Assembly: GCF_904846075.1 (NCBI RefSeq)
Contig: NZ_CAJGZH010000002.1
Span: 620,001 to 684,000 of the forward strand
Origin: Psychrobacter glacincola
GTDB taxonomy: Bacteria; Pseudomonadota; Gammaproteobacteria; Pseudomonadales; Moraxellaceae
DNA: 64,000 nucleotides
Reading direction: 5' to 3'
Part shown: one piece after another, positions 1 through 9,780 of the stretch
Numbering within the stretch: position 1 is the stretch's first letter
Layout: each line of letters begins with the position of its first letter
The notes under the pieces: generated by a model
Told to the model about the DNA's origin: nothing
What the model saw: only the letters and a program-made list of their open reading frames with translations
The model's database searches: none
Made by a program: the position numbers and the translations under genes

Positions 1-14
1 ATCATTTACATCTT

Positions 15-27
15 GATAATTGTTATC
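15..27. promoter_or_regulatory. Fur-box-like operator
   Basis: GATAATTGTTATC is a 6-1-6 palindrome that matches the Fur hexamer arrangement GATAAT-N-ATTATC at all but one base of the arms. It lies about 130 bp upstream of a TonB receptor gene, which is where iron repression would be expected. The call rests on motif match and context only. Confidence 0.6.
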
Positions 28-154
28 GTTTAAAATACTATATCTGGGCTTTGTTACTTAATCTATTGAATCAAGTAACCAAACCTTTAATAATTAATAC
101 TATGAAAAGGTCGCTTTAGATCGCTATTTTTGTAGCAAAAGGTCTTTAAGCAGC

Positions 155-2377
155 GTGACTTTCTTACTTTCTCTTTTTACGATGGCTGTTTTATTTATGT
201 CAATTTTAGCGTTTGATTTATCGTTGACTCATACGGGACTAAACACCCATCCCTCACCGCTGCGTCGTAGCCCATTAGCCATAAGTGTGGCATTAGCCTT
301 GTTTGCATTTACGTCAGTTTCAGTCCAAGCAGCGCCAATTTTCTCAGAGACGAATGGTGATATGACTAACGATGCAGCCATGCCGAGCACACGTTTAGAC
401 CCTATCGTGGTAACGGCGACTCGCTCTGAGCGCGCTTTAAGTGATGCGCCAGTTGCCCTGCAAGTACTCAGTCGCCAGCAGCTCGATGACAACCATGCTC
501 ATACTTTGAAAGAAGCGCTGGCCTTGTTGCCCAATGTCTACTTACGTGAAGTCCACGGCAAGACAGGTTACGAAGTCAGCATGCAAGGCTTCACAGGTGA
601 TCAAGTATTGGTGTTGATTGACGGTTTACCGATTACGGCAAGCACTGGCTCGACAGTAAACTTGAATCAATATATGAATATGGATATTGAGCAAATAGAA
701 GTGGTGCAGGGAGCGGCATCAGCGCAGTTTGGTAGCGCGGCGATGGGCGGCGTCATTAATATCATCACCAAACCCATTGGCGCGGCAACAGGACATATCA
801 CCACCGAGATTGCCAGCAATGGGCAGCAAAATCCATCTGGTAAAAAGCTAGATGCCAATAAGCGCTATGTAGAAGCCAGCGTGGAAGGGGCGTTAGATAA
901 AAACCAGCGCTTTCACGCACGTCTATCAGGCTCGTATCTGGACAATGATGGTTTGAGCTTAGATCATGAAGCGTGGCCCAGATTAAAAGATGCCAGCGAG
1001 CAATCACAAGTCAGTGCCCGCCTCAGCTACCGCCCTGACGGTAACAACACATCAGGTAATAACAATGACCACAACGATAGCCGACTGGTCAAAAATTCTC
1101 AATATTGGCTAGAAGCCAGCCAATATAAAGAAGACGATATTAGTCGCTTTAATTACTATGTCGCGCCGCGCTATTTGGCACAGCAAAGAGATGAGCACAT
1201 CACCAAGCAGCGCTTTAGTATCGGTGCACGCGCTGATATCGCGCCGCATGTCGATGATCGCAGCAAGACTTATCGATTGTCCGCTCAAGCGCTGCATGAG
1301 GAATATCAAAGTGCATCCAATACTAAAACACAGCAAGCCATTACTAGTGCCCGTGATACAGAGATTAGTACGACGTTGGCACAAGCCCAGCTCGATCTAC
1401 CTGAGCTATTGCTATCCGATAAGCACCTTCATCTTATCCAAGTCGGCGGTCAGGTTCAGCAAGACAAGTTAAGCCAAACGAAAAACCAAGTCAGCGAGCT
1501 CATCAGCGATGACGTCAGCCGTGATGTCGGTGAGCTGTATCTACAAGATGATTGGCTGATTGGCGATAACTGGGAAGTGTTGAGCGGTATTCGCTATCAA
1601 AACGATGAAGACTTTGGTGGTCATACAGCGCCAAAAGTATCACTCAAATACAACCATTTGGATGCCAGCGGTCGTGACCATGTCTTTCGTAGCAGTATTG
1701 GCAGTGGTTATCGCGTGCCCAATCTAAAAGAACGCTACTACGTCTTTGACCATAGCAATTTGGGTTATAAAGTCATGGGCAATCCTGACTTGCAGCCTGA
1801 AACCTCAACCAGTTACCAGATCGGCTATCAAGGTCAGCTGAGCGACACCATGAATTTGACGGTTAATGGTTTTTATAACGAGATAGATGACCTGATTCAG
1901 ACCGATGAAGACAATGCGAGCTTTGAGGGAAATATCGCCATTTATAAATATATGAACGTCGATAGTGCCAAAACCTATGGCGGCGATATTGGCATTGACT
2001 GGCAAGTGGACGAGCGCGCCAAACTACAAGCCAGCTACGCTTACCTCAAGACGCATAACAATGTGACGGATACCGAGCTGACTTATAAACCCAATCACAA
2101 AGCGATGCTGGCACTAGATTATCGGATTAATGACAAATTACAGCTGATCCCGCGCCTCAATTATGAATCCAAACAGCTGATTAGTACCAGCGAGCAAGCG
2201 TATTCACCGTCTTGGTGGACGCTCGATAGCAAGCTCAATTATGACGCAACTGCAAACTTAAGCTTGTATGCAGCGATTAATAATATCTTTGATGTGCAGC
2301 GTGATGTCACCGATACCAGTGACTACCGTCCCATTGATAATCGTGAGTGGTTACTTGGCGCCAGCTACCATTGGTAA
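155..2377 (+). CDS. TonB-dependent outer-membrane receptor, probably for haem or a siderophore
   Basis: This is an energy-coupled outer-membrane transporter taking up an iron source into the periplasm with TonB-ExbBD. The 740-residue protein has a hydrophobic signal segment near residues 41-60 ending VQAA, a TonB box DPIVVTATR at about 82-90, a plug domain (DNHAHTLKEALALLPNVY, then VEVVQG-type and GGVINIITK motifs) and a long barrel ending in Trp, as usual for the family. I chose the GTG at 155 because an AAAGG Shine-Dalgarno lies about 11 bases upstream; ATG codons at 182 and 197 are alternatives without one. It is followed after 100 bp by a HmuY-like lipoprotein gene, so a haem-type substrate (HmuR role) is the best guess, but the substrate cannot be read from sequence. 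A Fur-like box lies upstream. Confidence 0.9.
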   Translation: MTFLLSLFTMAVLFMSILAFDLSLTHTGLNTHPSPLRRSPLAISVALALFAFTSVSVQAAPIFSETNGDMTNDAAMPSTRLDPIVVTATRSERALSDAPVALQVLSRQQLDDNHAHTLKEALALLPNVYLREVHGKTGYEVSMQGFTGDQVLVLIDGLPITASTGSTVNLNQYMNMDIEQIEVVQGAASAQFGSAAMGGVINIITKPIGAATGHITTEIASNGQQNPSGKKLDANKRYVEASVEGALDKNQRFHARLSGSYLDNDGLSLDHEAWPRLKDASEQSQVSARLSYRPDGNNTSGNNNDHNDSRLVKNSQYWLEASQYKEDDISRFNYYVAPRYLAQQRDEHITKQRFSIGARADIAPHVDDRSKTYRLSAQALHEEYQSASNTKTQQAITSARDTEISTTLAQAQLDLPELLLSDKHLHLIQVGGQVQQDKLSQTKNQVSELISDDVSRDVGELYLQDDWLIGDNWEVLSGIRYQNDEDFGGHTAPKVSLKYNHLDASGRDHVFRSSIGSGYRVPNLKERYYVFDHSNLGYKVMGNPDLQPETSTSYQIGYQGQLSDTMNLTVNGFYNEIDDLIQTDEDNASFEGNIAIYKYMNVDSAKTYGGDIGIDWQVDERAKLQASYAYLKTHNNVTDTELTYKPNHKAMLALDYRINDKLQLIPRLNYESKQLISTSEQAYSPSWWTLDSKLNYDATANLSLYAAINNIFDVQRDVTDTSDYRPIDNREWLLGASYHW

Positions 2378-2479
2378 GCCTTTGATTCCCAATCATTCTA
2401 AAGCAAGTGTATTTGTACCGCTATTTTCACCCTTATTTTGTACCCTCTATCTGAAACCACAACCTTCAAGGAAGCTGAT

Positions 2480-3745
2480 ATGACCCCAATTATCCCAACA
2501 GTTCACACCAAGCCGACCAAATTGGCATTACTGTTTAGTGGCAGTATTTTAGCACTCAGCATGACTGGTTGCGGTGGCGGCGGTGATGGTACCAGTAATG
2601 ACAGTAACAGTAATGGTGGCATTACCCCGCCTGTGAGCAATGCCAGCTTTAGCGAAACAGCTACTTGGCAAGTCACCAATCTAGCGCCTGATACTGCAAC
2701 CTGTTATGACTTTGATGCCAAAGCTGAAAGCTCGTGTGCTGAGGATAAGTGGGATATCAAGTTTGATAACCAAGCGCGTTCGGTCAAGCTTTGGTCAAAT
2801 AGCGGTGATTCTGGCGCAGGTAAAGGCGGCGTTTTTGGTTTAATCGATTGGTCAGATCTGAGTCGTTATAGCAATGCAACTCAAGATCCTGATACCAGTC
2901 GTGATATTACCATGCACTACAATGAAGACCGTAGTGGCGGTATTTTTGATGCACAGCCTTGGTTTGAATACAATTTAAAAGACAACCATCAGCTCTACCC
3001 GAACAATCGTGTCTATCTTGTCACCACAGATAATAGCAGCGCCATGACAGACAGCAGCGTCCAGCAGCCTATTTATGCCATGCAGATTACCAACTACTAT
3101 AATAATGCTGGAACCTCGGGCTACCCTACTCTGCGCTGGATTGATACGGCGCTACCGAATAAGGTACAGACGAAAACTATCGATGCCTCAAACAATGATA
3201 ACTGGGTCTATTTTGATCTAACCACAGGACAAAGTAGCGCCGATAAAAACAGTACTTGGCAGATTGGCTTTAAGCGTAATAGCGTCATTTTAAATGGTGG
3301 CGATTCTGCTATCGGCACTCATAAAGGCAAAGTTGGTGGCTTCTTATCAAAAACACCAATAGGGTATTATGATGATAAAGGTGAGCCCATTGTCAGCAAG
3401 TTTATAACCGATGGTAGTGCGGCGACTTTAACCGACCTTACCAACACCGCTGTGTACGATAAACCGATAAGTGCCAGAAGCTGGGTCATTGATAGTAAAG
3501 GCTCGGATCTCAACCCTGCTTATACGGGTAATTTCCCGAACCTAGACTTTGGCTGGTATACCTACAATGGCATGACCCATCAACTAAATGCCAAAGCGGT
3601 TGACAGCGCTCAAGGCGCGCTCATTAGATCCGCTGAAGGCAATAGCTATGCCCGCGTGCGTTTGGATAAAATCAATTACCCTGATAGCTCAGCGACGACT
3701 GCGACCTCATGGGAATTTAAAATAGACATTCAGCCTGCTCCTTAA
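2480..3745 (+). CDS. HmuY-family haem-binding lipoprotein
   Basis: The protein is a predicted surface or periplasmic lipoprotein of about 421 residues. ATG 2480 is preferred over an upstream in-frame start at 2438 because AAGGAAG sits just before it and it gives a clean lipoprotein signal peptide: a hydrophobic stretch (KLALLFSGSILALSMTG) ending at the lipobox Cys31, followed by a Gly-rich and Ser/Asn-rich linker. The body has two HmuY-like repeats with the typical 'NDNWVYFDLTTGQ' and 'WQIGFKRNSVILNGG' signatures (residues about 235-285), followed by a C-terminal region with 'TSWEFKI'. HmuY proteins bind haem and pass it to the partner TonB receptor. The receptor gene immediately upstream makes an HmuR-HmuY pair likely. 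Ligand identity is inferred, not shown. Confidence 0.82.
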   Translation: MTPIIPTVHTKPTKLALLFSGSILALSMTGCGGGGDGTSNDSNSNGGITPPVSNASFSETATWQVTNLAPDTATCYDFDAKAESSCAEDKWDIKFDNQARSVKLWSNSGDSGAGKGGVFGLIDWSDLSRYSNATQDPDTSRDITMHYNEDRSGGIFDAQPWFEYNLKDNHQLYPNNRVYLVTTDNSSAMTDSSVQQPIYAMQITNYYNNAGTSGYPTLRWIDTALPNKVQTKTIDASNNDNWVYFDLTTGQSSADKNSTWQIGFKRNSVILNGGDSAIGTHKGKVGGFLSKTPIGYYDDKGEPIVSKFITDGSAATLTDLTNTAVYDKPISARSWVIDSKGSDLNPAYTGNFPNLDFGWYTYNGMTHQLNAKAVDSAQGALIRSAEGNSYARVRLDKINYPDSSATTATSWEFKIDIQPAP

Positions 3746-3768
3746 CACTCTACTGTTCGACTTTAGCT

Positions 3769-3819
3769 CGCCCAACCCATTTTTGTAAGCTATCAAACCT
3801 TACAAAAATAGGTTGGGCG
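3769..3819. terminator. Strong hairpin terminator after the hmuY-like gene
   Basis: An inverted repeat with arms CGCCCAACCC-ATTTTTGTAAG and CTTACAAAAAT-AGGTTGGGCG around a 9-base loop forms a near-perfect stem of about 21 bp directly after the stop codon. It lacks a long T-tract beyond the stem, so termination strength is inferred from stem stability and position. Confidence 0.65.
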
Positions 3820-3954
3820 ATAACGTTTATACACAGTTTAAGAGTCACCACTGCCAATTATTACAAGAAAGCTATTAGTCATTCGATAACACCAGTCCTT
3901 TTATGATTGTAAATAAATTAACCTATGGTATATTATAGGAATAAAAATCTAGGT

Positions 3955-3973
3955 GATATTAATAATCATTAAC
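3955..3973. promoter_or_regulatory. Fur box upstream of DUF2470-SIP gene
   Basis: GATATTAATAATCATTAAC matches 16 of 19 positions of the consensus Fur box GATAATGATAATCATTATC. It lies 120 bp before the start at 4093 in an otherwise gene-free AT-rich 270-bp region following the upstream terminator, indicating a separate iron-regulated promoter. Confidence 0.75.
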
Positions 3974-4092
3974 ATTTGAATGTTTTATGCTTATTAACTA
4001 TTATAGTTCCATCTTACCTTTAATCAGCAGTCAATCATTTTAAAAAAAATTTTGCTGAATAATTATTTGAATTTTAGCTTGGATGACATCTT

Positions 4093-5220
4093 ATGGCTCA
4101 ACCACTTACTCAGTACGATTTCGACAAAACACCGCTCGACATGGCTGACAAAGCCCAGTTTATGAGTCATGTCAATGAAGAGCATCAAGATGAACTCGCG
4201 ATGTTTATCAATGCCTTTACTACCACAGCAGTGAGTGAGCACGAGATCGCCTCGATAACAGAGCTGTATACTGATGGGATACTAATGGATGTCACAACCG
4301 CCCATCATGACTACGATACCTTAACAAACAGCAGCAAGCTCAGCCGTCAATATTTTATCGATTTTACAGTTCCTATTAGTGACTCTATGACGCTACAAGA
4401 GCAATATATAACGCTACTGCAAACATCTGCCAATAAGCTTGGCAAGCGCACGATTAAGCTTCAAGAACAGCGTTTTACGGTCATTAATGGCTATTATGCC
4501 AGCCCCAATATGTATCGACTGCTGGTAACCGCACCCGATAGTACGCCACTCTCTCATCCGGGCTACGCGTATTTGTTTGAGCTGGATGCGGACGGTCTAT
4601 CTGCTACAAAGCACCAGCCCAAAGATAGCAACAAACCTTTGCAGCGCTACTATACCTTGCGAAAAGCATGGCGAGATTCGAGCAGCTCGTCCGTCCAAGC
4701 GTGGATAGACGTTTATACTCATGGCGATACGGCAGGAGGCAATTGGGTGCGCGCGCTTGACTGTGGCACTCAAATCAAAACAGTACGTGAATATCCAGAG
4801 AAAATAGAACATCTCAGCACTGGTCAGTGCTTACTCATCTGTGATGAAACCTCCTTGCCTACAGTGGCCAATCTATTGGAAAACTGGCAGAATCCATTGC
4901 CGCCCCTCGTCATTGCCATCATTAATGATCCAGACGATATCCGTTATCTACATACCCTAGCGCTCAGTAATCAACTACGCCATGAGGCGCATTTTTTGCA
5001 AGATAATGTGTGCCAGCTGGTTAATACCCCAACAACTAATATTACTGAGCAAATAATGGCATTATTAAATACACAATTTGCGCGACTGCCTGTCAAAATT
5101 GACAAAGTATGGGGCGCACTGGAAGCAGCGGATATCAAATCATTACGACAGCAACTAAAGGCAAATCTTGGATTATCACGTCAAGATATGGTCATTAAAG
5201 TTTATTGGCGTGCGCAATAA
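4093..5220 (+). CDS. DUF2470 plus siderophore-interacting (SIP/ViuB-like) reductase fusion
   Basis: The 375-residue cytoplasmic protein appears to be a two-domain fusion. The N-terminal ~100 residues carry a DUF2470-like motif (MSHVNEEHQDEL, residues 24-35), the domain found in HugZ/HutZ haem-utilisation proteins. Residues ~115-375 resemble SIP-family flavin reductases: 'YYASPNMYRLLV', the FAD-site 'RYYTLRKAW' and a 'DTAGGNWVRAL' block, followed by an NAD(P)-like C-terminal domain. SIP proteins release iron from ferric siderophores using NAD(P)H. The DUF2470 half suggests the substrate may be haem or haem-derived iron, matching the HmuY locus next door. A Fur box precedes it. The exact substrate is inference. 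Confidence 0.8.
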   Translation: MAQPLTQYDFDKTPLDMADKAQFMSHVNEEHQDELAMFINAFTTTAVSEHEIASITELYTDGILMDVTTAHHDYDTLTNSSKLSRQYFIDFTVPISDSMTLQEQYITLLQTSANKLGKRTIKLQEQRFTVINGYYASPNMYRLLVTAPDSTPLSHPGYAYLFELDADGLSATKHQPKDSNKPLQRYYTLRKAWRDSSSSSVQAWIDVYTHGDTAGGNWVRALDCGTQIKTVREYPEKIEHLSTGQCLLICDETSLPTVANLLENWQNPLPPLVIAIINDPDDIRYLHTLALSNQLRHEAHFLQDNVCQLVNTPTTNITEQIMALLNTQFARLPVKIDKVWGALEAADIKSLRQQLKANLGLSRQDMVIKVYWRAQ

Positions 5221-5493
5221 TCATTATGTTTTTTATAAGTGGCATTTTTTATAAACAGCAAGCATTTAATAAGTAGCAAACATTTAGTCATAAACAGAAA
5301 GCATTTAGCCACTTACCAACCACTTGTGCTGACTGCTAAATTGAGCGATTAGCAATCTTTGCTGCTGGTATAGCGCGACTAATCAACATAGCGTGACTGA
5401 CCAACTTTAGACGACTTACTACTTTGCCTAACGAAAACGTACACTTAATACGATAAAAATATATTGAGATTTAATCCAGTAATATATTGTAAT
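5221..5493. other. Gene-free intergenic region with short imperfect repeats
   Basis: No coding region is supported here. Positions 5251-5312 hold three imperfect copies of an approximately 20-bp unit resembling ATAAACAGCAAGCATTTA. The rest is AT-rich leader DNA ahead of the Fur box at 5494. Confidence 0.5.
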
Positions 5494-5512
5494 GAAAATG
5501 ATTATCATTATA
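5494..5512. promoter_or_regulatory. Fur box upstream of second TonB receptor
   Basis: GAAAATGATTATCATTATA matches the Fur consensus at 16 of 19 positions. It lies 34 bases before the preferred start codon at 5546, so it probably overlaps the promoter or transcription start. Confidence 0.78.
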
Positions 5513-5545
5513 ATAAGTATTTAATCTTATGTGCTGGAAATATTC

Positions 5546-7834
5546 ATGCAACTGTCTCGCTTATACTCTGCTTTATTTCGCCCTACTCTATTGAATATGT
5601 CTCGCCATCCCTTGTCATTAAAATCACTGTGCTCATCTTGTCTGTCCACATCGGTAATACTACTGGGTGCAAGCCAAGCCGCGTGGGCACAAACAGATTT
5701 AAATGCTGACGCTCAATCTGATATCCCAAGCGTGGTACTCGATGAGATTGTCGTGACCAGTAGTGCTGATGCATCAGCCGATGGGTTGCCAGATGCCTAT
5801 GAAGGTGGTCAAGTAGCGACAGGAAGCCGTGTCGGAATCTTGGGCAATCAAGATATCATGGATACGCCGTTCTCCACTACCTCATATACCAATGAGTATA
5901 TCGGCAATCAACAAGCCCAAAGTGTGGGCGACCTGCTCAAAAAAGACCCGACTGTTCGTGTCGCTAGAGGCTTTGGCAACTTTCAAGAAGCGTACTTTAT
6001 GCGCGGCTTTGTCACAACCTCTGACGACACCATGTATAACGGTCTATACGGCATATTGCCAAGGCAGTATATCGCTACTGAATTGTTTGAGCGTGTTGAG
6101 GTTCAGCGCGGGGCATCCGCCATGCTCAATGGCGCAGCACCCAGTGGTGGTAACGCCGGTGGTACGATTAACCTGCTGCCCAAACGAGCTGGCAATGACC
6201 CGCTACGTAAGGTGACACTCGGTTATGGTCAGGGCGATCAAGGCAAAGTTGCCGTAGACGTCAGTGATCGCTTTGGTACTAATGATGCGTTTGGCGTTCG
6301 CTTTAATGCCGCTTATCAAGATGGCGACAGCGCGATTGATGATGAATCTTCAACACTGGGTCTGGCAGCGTTAGGATTAGATTATAGAGGCGATCAATAT
6401 CGACTATCAGCTGATTTGGGCTGGCAAGACAATAAGCTTAAAGAAACTCGTCCTAGTGTCACACTTGCTGGTGTTTCTAGAGTACCAAAAGCACCAGACG
6501 GCTCAAAGAATTGGGCGCAGCCTTGGACGTATTCAGATGAAGAAGATGTCTTTGGTACCATTCGAGGAGAATATGATTTTACTGATAATATTACCGCTTA
6601 TGGTGCTTACGGTGTGCGAAGTGGTGAGGAAGAAAACTCACTGGCCAATCTAACCGTCAACAATGTTGATGGTGCAGGTACGTTTTATCGCTTTGATAAT
6701 TCTAGAAAAGATTTGGTACAAAGTGCTGAGCTCGGTCTGCGTGGTAAATGGCAAACAGGTGACGTGGCTCATAATTGGGTACTAGCAGCGGATCGCTATG
6801 ACCAAGAAGAAAAAGGGGCGTTCGCCTATGATTTTGGTAATCAACCCGCAACCAATTTATATCGCCCTATTGACTACGCTGAGGTCCCTTTTACAAGCAC
6901 AGCAATCTTCGGTGGTAACTTAGACGATCCAAAACTAACCAACGAGAAGCAATTCCAAAGCTTTGCGCTAGCCGATACCATATCATTGTTCGATGACAAA
7001 CTAAAAACCACTTTAGGCGTGCGTCATCAGAATTTAAAAACCACCAGCTATGATCCTAACACTCAGGCTAAAACGGCTGATTACGATAAAAGCGAGTGGA
7101 CACCAAGTGTTGGAATTGTCTATCAACCAAGCATGGACTGGTCTGTTTATGGTAACTATATCGAAAGCCTAGCGCCAGGCGCAAGCGCACCTCTGACTAA
7201 TAATAGTGGTGCTGTCACCAATGGTGGTCAAAATTTAGACCCTTATGTGAGTGAGCAAACTGAGGTTGGTGTTAAGTATGACAATGGTCTGATTGGCAGT
7301 AGTTTGGCGGTATTCCGCACCGATGAGCCACGTGCTTATGTCAATGACTCAAATACGTTTACCGCTGCTGGAGAAAATCGCCATCAAGGGGTAGAATTGA
7401 CTGTATTTGGTAGCCCGAGCGAAAACATGCGCTTCAATGCTGGTGTTACTTACTTAAATGCTGAGCAAAAAAACACGGGCGATGTGACGTTCGACGGCAA
7501 CCGAGTCATCGGACTGCCCACGCTACAAAGCAACGTCAACCTAGAATATGATTTAGCAGCAGTTGAAGGATTAACGGTGACCGGCGATATCATTCACACA
7601 GGCGCACGTTATGCCGATGCTGCTAACAGCTTAAAAGTTGACGGTTATACCACATTAGATCTAGGTGCTCGCTATAAAACCATGCTCGCTGGACAAGACG
7701 TGACGCTAAAAGGAGTAGTTACTAATATTACTGGTGAAGACTATTGGCAATCAGTGGGTGGTTATGCGGGTGCTGGATACTTAAATGCCAGTGAGCCTAC
7801 TGCCCTAAAAGTATCAGCGACTTTCGACTTTTAA
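5546..7834 (+). CDS. TonB-dependent siderophore receptor
   Basis: This outer-membrane ferric-siderophore transporter has about 762 residues. ATG 5546 has GGAAA eight bases upstream; ATG 5597 is a possible shorter start giving a more compact signal peptide. Signal peptide cleavage is predicted after AWA (residue ~48), followed by the TonB box LDEIVVT (65-71). The plug carries 'VGDLLKKDPTVRV', 'FMRGF', 'ERVEVQRGASAMLNGAAPSG' and 'GGTINLLPKRA', typical of siderophore receptors of the Fiu/FhuE/PupB type; the barrel ends in Phe ('VSATFDF'). It is followed by an ABC exporter of the siderophore/cyclic-peptide type. A Fur box overlaps the promoter. The ligand is unknown. Confidence 0.9.
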   Translation: MQLSRLYSALFRPTLLNMSRHPLSLKSLCSSCLSTSVILLGASQAAWAQTDLNADAQSDIPSVVLDEIVVTSSADASADGLPDAYEGGQVATGSRVGILGNQDIMDTPFSTTSYTNEYIGNQQAQSVGDLLKKDPTVRVARGFGNFQEAYFMRGFVTTSDDTMYNGLYGILPRQYIATELFERVEVQRGASAMLNGAAPSGGNAGGTINLLPKRAGNDPLRKVTLGYGQGDQGKVAVDVSDRFGTNDAFGVRFNAAYQDGDSAIDDESSTLGLAALGLDYRGDQYRLSADLGWQDNKLKETRPSVTLAGVSRVPKAPDGSKNWAQPWTYSDEEDVFGTIRGEYDFTDNITAYGAYGVRSGEEENSLANLTVNNVDGAGTFYRFDNSRKDLVQSAELGLRGKWQTGDVAHNWVLAADRYDQEEKGAFAYDFGNQPATNLYRPIDYAEVPFTSTAIFGGNLDDPKLTNEKQFQSFALADTISLFDDKLKTTLGVRHQNLKTTSYDPNTQAKTADYDKSEWTPSVGIVYQPSMDWSVYGNYIESLAPGASAPLTNNSGAVTNGGQNLDPYVSEQTEVGVKYDNGLIGSSLAVFRTDEPRAYVNDSNTFTAAGENRHQGVELTVFGSPSENMRFNAGVTYLNAEQKNTGDVTFDGNRVIGLPTLQSNVNLEYDLAAVEGLTVTGDIIHTGARYADAANSLKVDGYTTLDLGARYKTMLAGQDVTLKGVVTNITGEDYWQSVGGYAGAGYLNASEPTALKVSATFDF

Positions 7835-7870
7835 GACATGCAGATTAAACCACGTTTATAAGACTTAGAT

Positions 7871-7901
7871 AAAAGGGATTAGGCACCACCTACTCCCTTT
7901 T
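7871..7901. terminator. Possible terminator hairpin
   Basis: Arms AAAAGGGA and TCCCTTTT flank a 15-base loop 37 bp after the receptor stop codon. The short T-run in the second arm makes it a modest candidate; read-through into the exporter gene at 7947 is plausible. Confidence 0.4.
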
Positions 7902-7946
7902 ATGCCATCAAAAATACGCAAAAAACCATTCTATTATTGAGCCATT

Positions 7947-9659
7947 ATGTCCTCTCACGCCACCGTTTCTTTATATCAGATGATTTGGGCACACTATCGC
8001 CTGCCCTTTCTTAAAGTTATTTTCCTTAATTTGGTAAATGCGGCGGTCAGTGTGGGCATCATTGCCTATATCAATCACACCTTTATCAGTCAGCCTGTTT
8101 TTAATACCTTATCGTGGGCAAGTTTGGGTCAATTTTCAGCTTTGGTGGTGCTGCTGTTAGTCACGACCTTCGTATCACAATATGCACTGACCCGTTTAGG
8201 GCATCAGTTCGTCTACGAGCTTAGAACCAAGCTGGTCAAACAAATCATCGACACCAAAGTTCCGCAAATAGACCATTTGGGTAGCGCACGGTTACTCGCC
8301 AGCTTATCCTCAGATATTCAATCAATTACCGTCGCCTTTGTGCGTATGCCAGAGCTGGTGCAAGGCGTTATTTTATCGGTTGGTGTCGCCCTTTATTTAG
8401 GCTGGTTGTCGCTGCCATTATTATTGATTGTCATGTTTTGGATTGCGATGACGATTTGGATAAGCACCATTTTAGTGAAGCATGTCTATACTCATTTAAG
8501 AGATCTCAGAGAGATCAATGATCGTTTATATGAGGACTATCAATCCATTATAGATGGTCGCAAAGAGCTGGCGCTTAATCAACACCGCGCTGAAAAACTC
8601 TATAAAAATAATTTCTTAAATCATGCCAAGTCTTATCAAAATCGAGTGATTAAATCGGATACCTATCATTTATCCGCCGTGAATTGGTCGAATATTATGA
8701 TGTTCGCAGCCATTGGTGTGGTGTTTGCCGTGTCAAATTATCTTGCTATTCCAATGGGTATTGCCACCACTTTCTCTTTAACCATTCTATTCATGCAATC
8801 ACCCATCCTCCATGCCGTCGGCGCGTATCCGACCTTACAAACGGCACAAGTGGCGCTGGATAAAATACAATCGTTGGAATTGGCGGAGTACCAATCAACC
8901 TTTACCACGGATATTGTGGTCAACAACTGGCAGTCCATATCATTCAATGATATTGGCTATCGTTATGCAAGTATTGATACCGATGCAAATGAGCTAGTGA
9001 TCAAAGAAAATGAAAATTCTAGCGATATCCTAAAATCGGTTAACCTCACCTTAAAACGTGGCGATGTGGTGTTTTTAATCGGGGCGAATGGTAGCGGCAA
9101 ATCTACGCTTGCCAAGATTATCACGGGGATTTTTACCCCTAGCATCGGTGCTATAAAAATAGACAGCCAGCTCGTTGATTCACAGAATAATGCTGATTAT
9201 CGACAGCTTTTTTCTGCCATTTTTAGCGATCAGCATCTTTTTAAACAGCTGATTGGTAGAGAGGGACAGCAACCCGATGAAGCGCTCGTAAATACATGGC
9301 TGCATAAATTGAACTTACAAGATAAAGTCAGCGTGACTAATAACCAATTATCGACAGACAAGCTATCACAAGGACAACGCAAGCGCTTGGCAATGCTCAT
9401 TGCCGTGGCTGAACAAAAAGACATACTGCTACTCGATGAATGGGCGGCTGACCAAGATCCTGCCTTTCGCCGAGTGTTTTATCAAACACTGATACCTGAA
9501 CTCAAAGCCTTGGGTAAAACGCTGTTTATCATCAGTCATGATGATGGTTACTTTGAGCATGCAGATCGATTATTACTGATGAAAGAAGGCAGACTTATTG
9601 AGTTAAATGCTGAAGAGCGGCAACGTGCCAGTGCCGATGCCATTGCTATGTTGGCGTAA
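7947..9659 (+). CDS. Cyclic-peptide/siderophore-type ABC exporter (PvdE/SyrD-like)
   Basis: A fused permease-ATPase half transporter of 570 residues, the usual length for the PvdE/SyrD/YojI group. About six transmembrane helices occupy residues 1-310. The nucleotide-binding domain has Walker A GANGSGKST (~379-387), an ABC signature LSQGQRKR (~473) and Walker B ILLLDE (~492), with 'ADQDP' in place of the usual 'D-loop' SALD. This family exports peptides or siderophores, or imports microcin-like siderophore peptides. It lies 112 bp after a siderophore receptor, so a role in siderophore traffic is likely, although no siderophore biosynthesis gene is visible in the window. Confidence 0.85.
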   Translation: MSSHATVSLYQMIWAHYRLPFLKVIFLNLVNAAVSVGIIAYINHTFISQPVFNTLSWASLGQFSALVVLLLVTTFVSQYALTRLGHQFVYELRTKLVKQIIDTKVPQIDHLGSARLLASLSSDIQSITVAFVRMPELVQGVILSVGVALYLGWLSLPLLLIVMFWIAMTIWISTILVKHVYTHLRDLREINDRLYEDYQSIIDGRKELALNQHRAEKLYKNNFLNHAKSYQNRVIKSDTYHLSAVNWSNIMMFAAIGVVFAVSNYLAIPMGIATTFSLTILFMQSPILHAVGAYPTLQTAQVALDKIQSLELAEYQSTFTTDIVVNNWQSISFNDIGYRYASIDTDANELVIKENENSSDILKSVNLTLKRGDVVFLIGANGSGKSTLAKIITGIFTPSIGAIKIDSQLVDSQNNADYRQLFSAIFSDQHLFKQLIGREGQQPDEALVNTWLHKLNLQDKVSVTNNQLSTDKLSQGQRKRLAMLIAVAEQKDILLLDEWAADQDPAFRRVFYQTLIPELKALGKTLFIISHDDGYFEHADRLLLMKEGRLIELNAEERQRASADAIAMLA

Positions 9660-9694
9660 ATGCTGGCTTAGTAAAAAATTAATGGCGAACAATA

Positions 9695-9734
9695 AAAAAT
9701 CGGGGCATCTTTTAGAAAGTTGCCCCGATTTTAT
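9695..9734. terminator. Bidirectional rho-independent terminator
   Basis: AAAAATCGGGGCA and TGCCCCGATTTT arms form a perfect 13-bp stem with an A-run before and T-run after. It lies between the convergent exporter gene and the PepSY gene and can serve both. Confidence 0.85.
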
Positions 9735-9780
9735 TTAGATAAAAATGACTTTTTGAATGGCTCTCTTATTTTATTTAATT

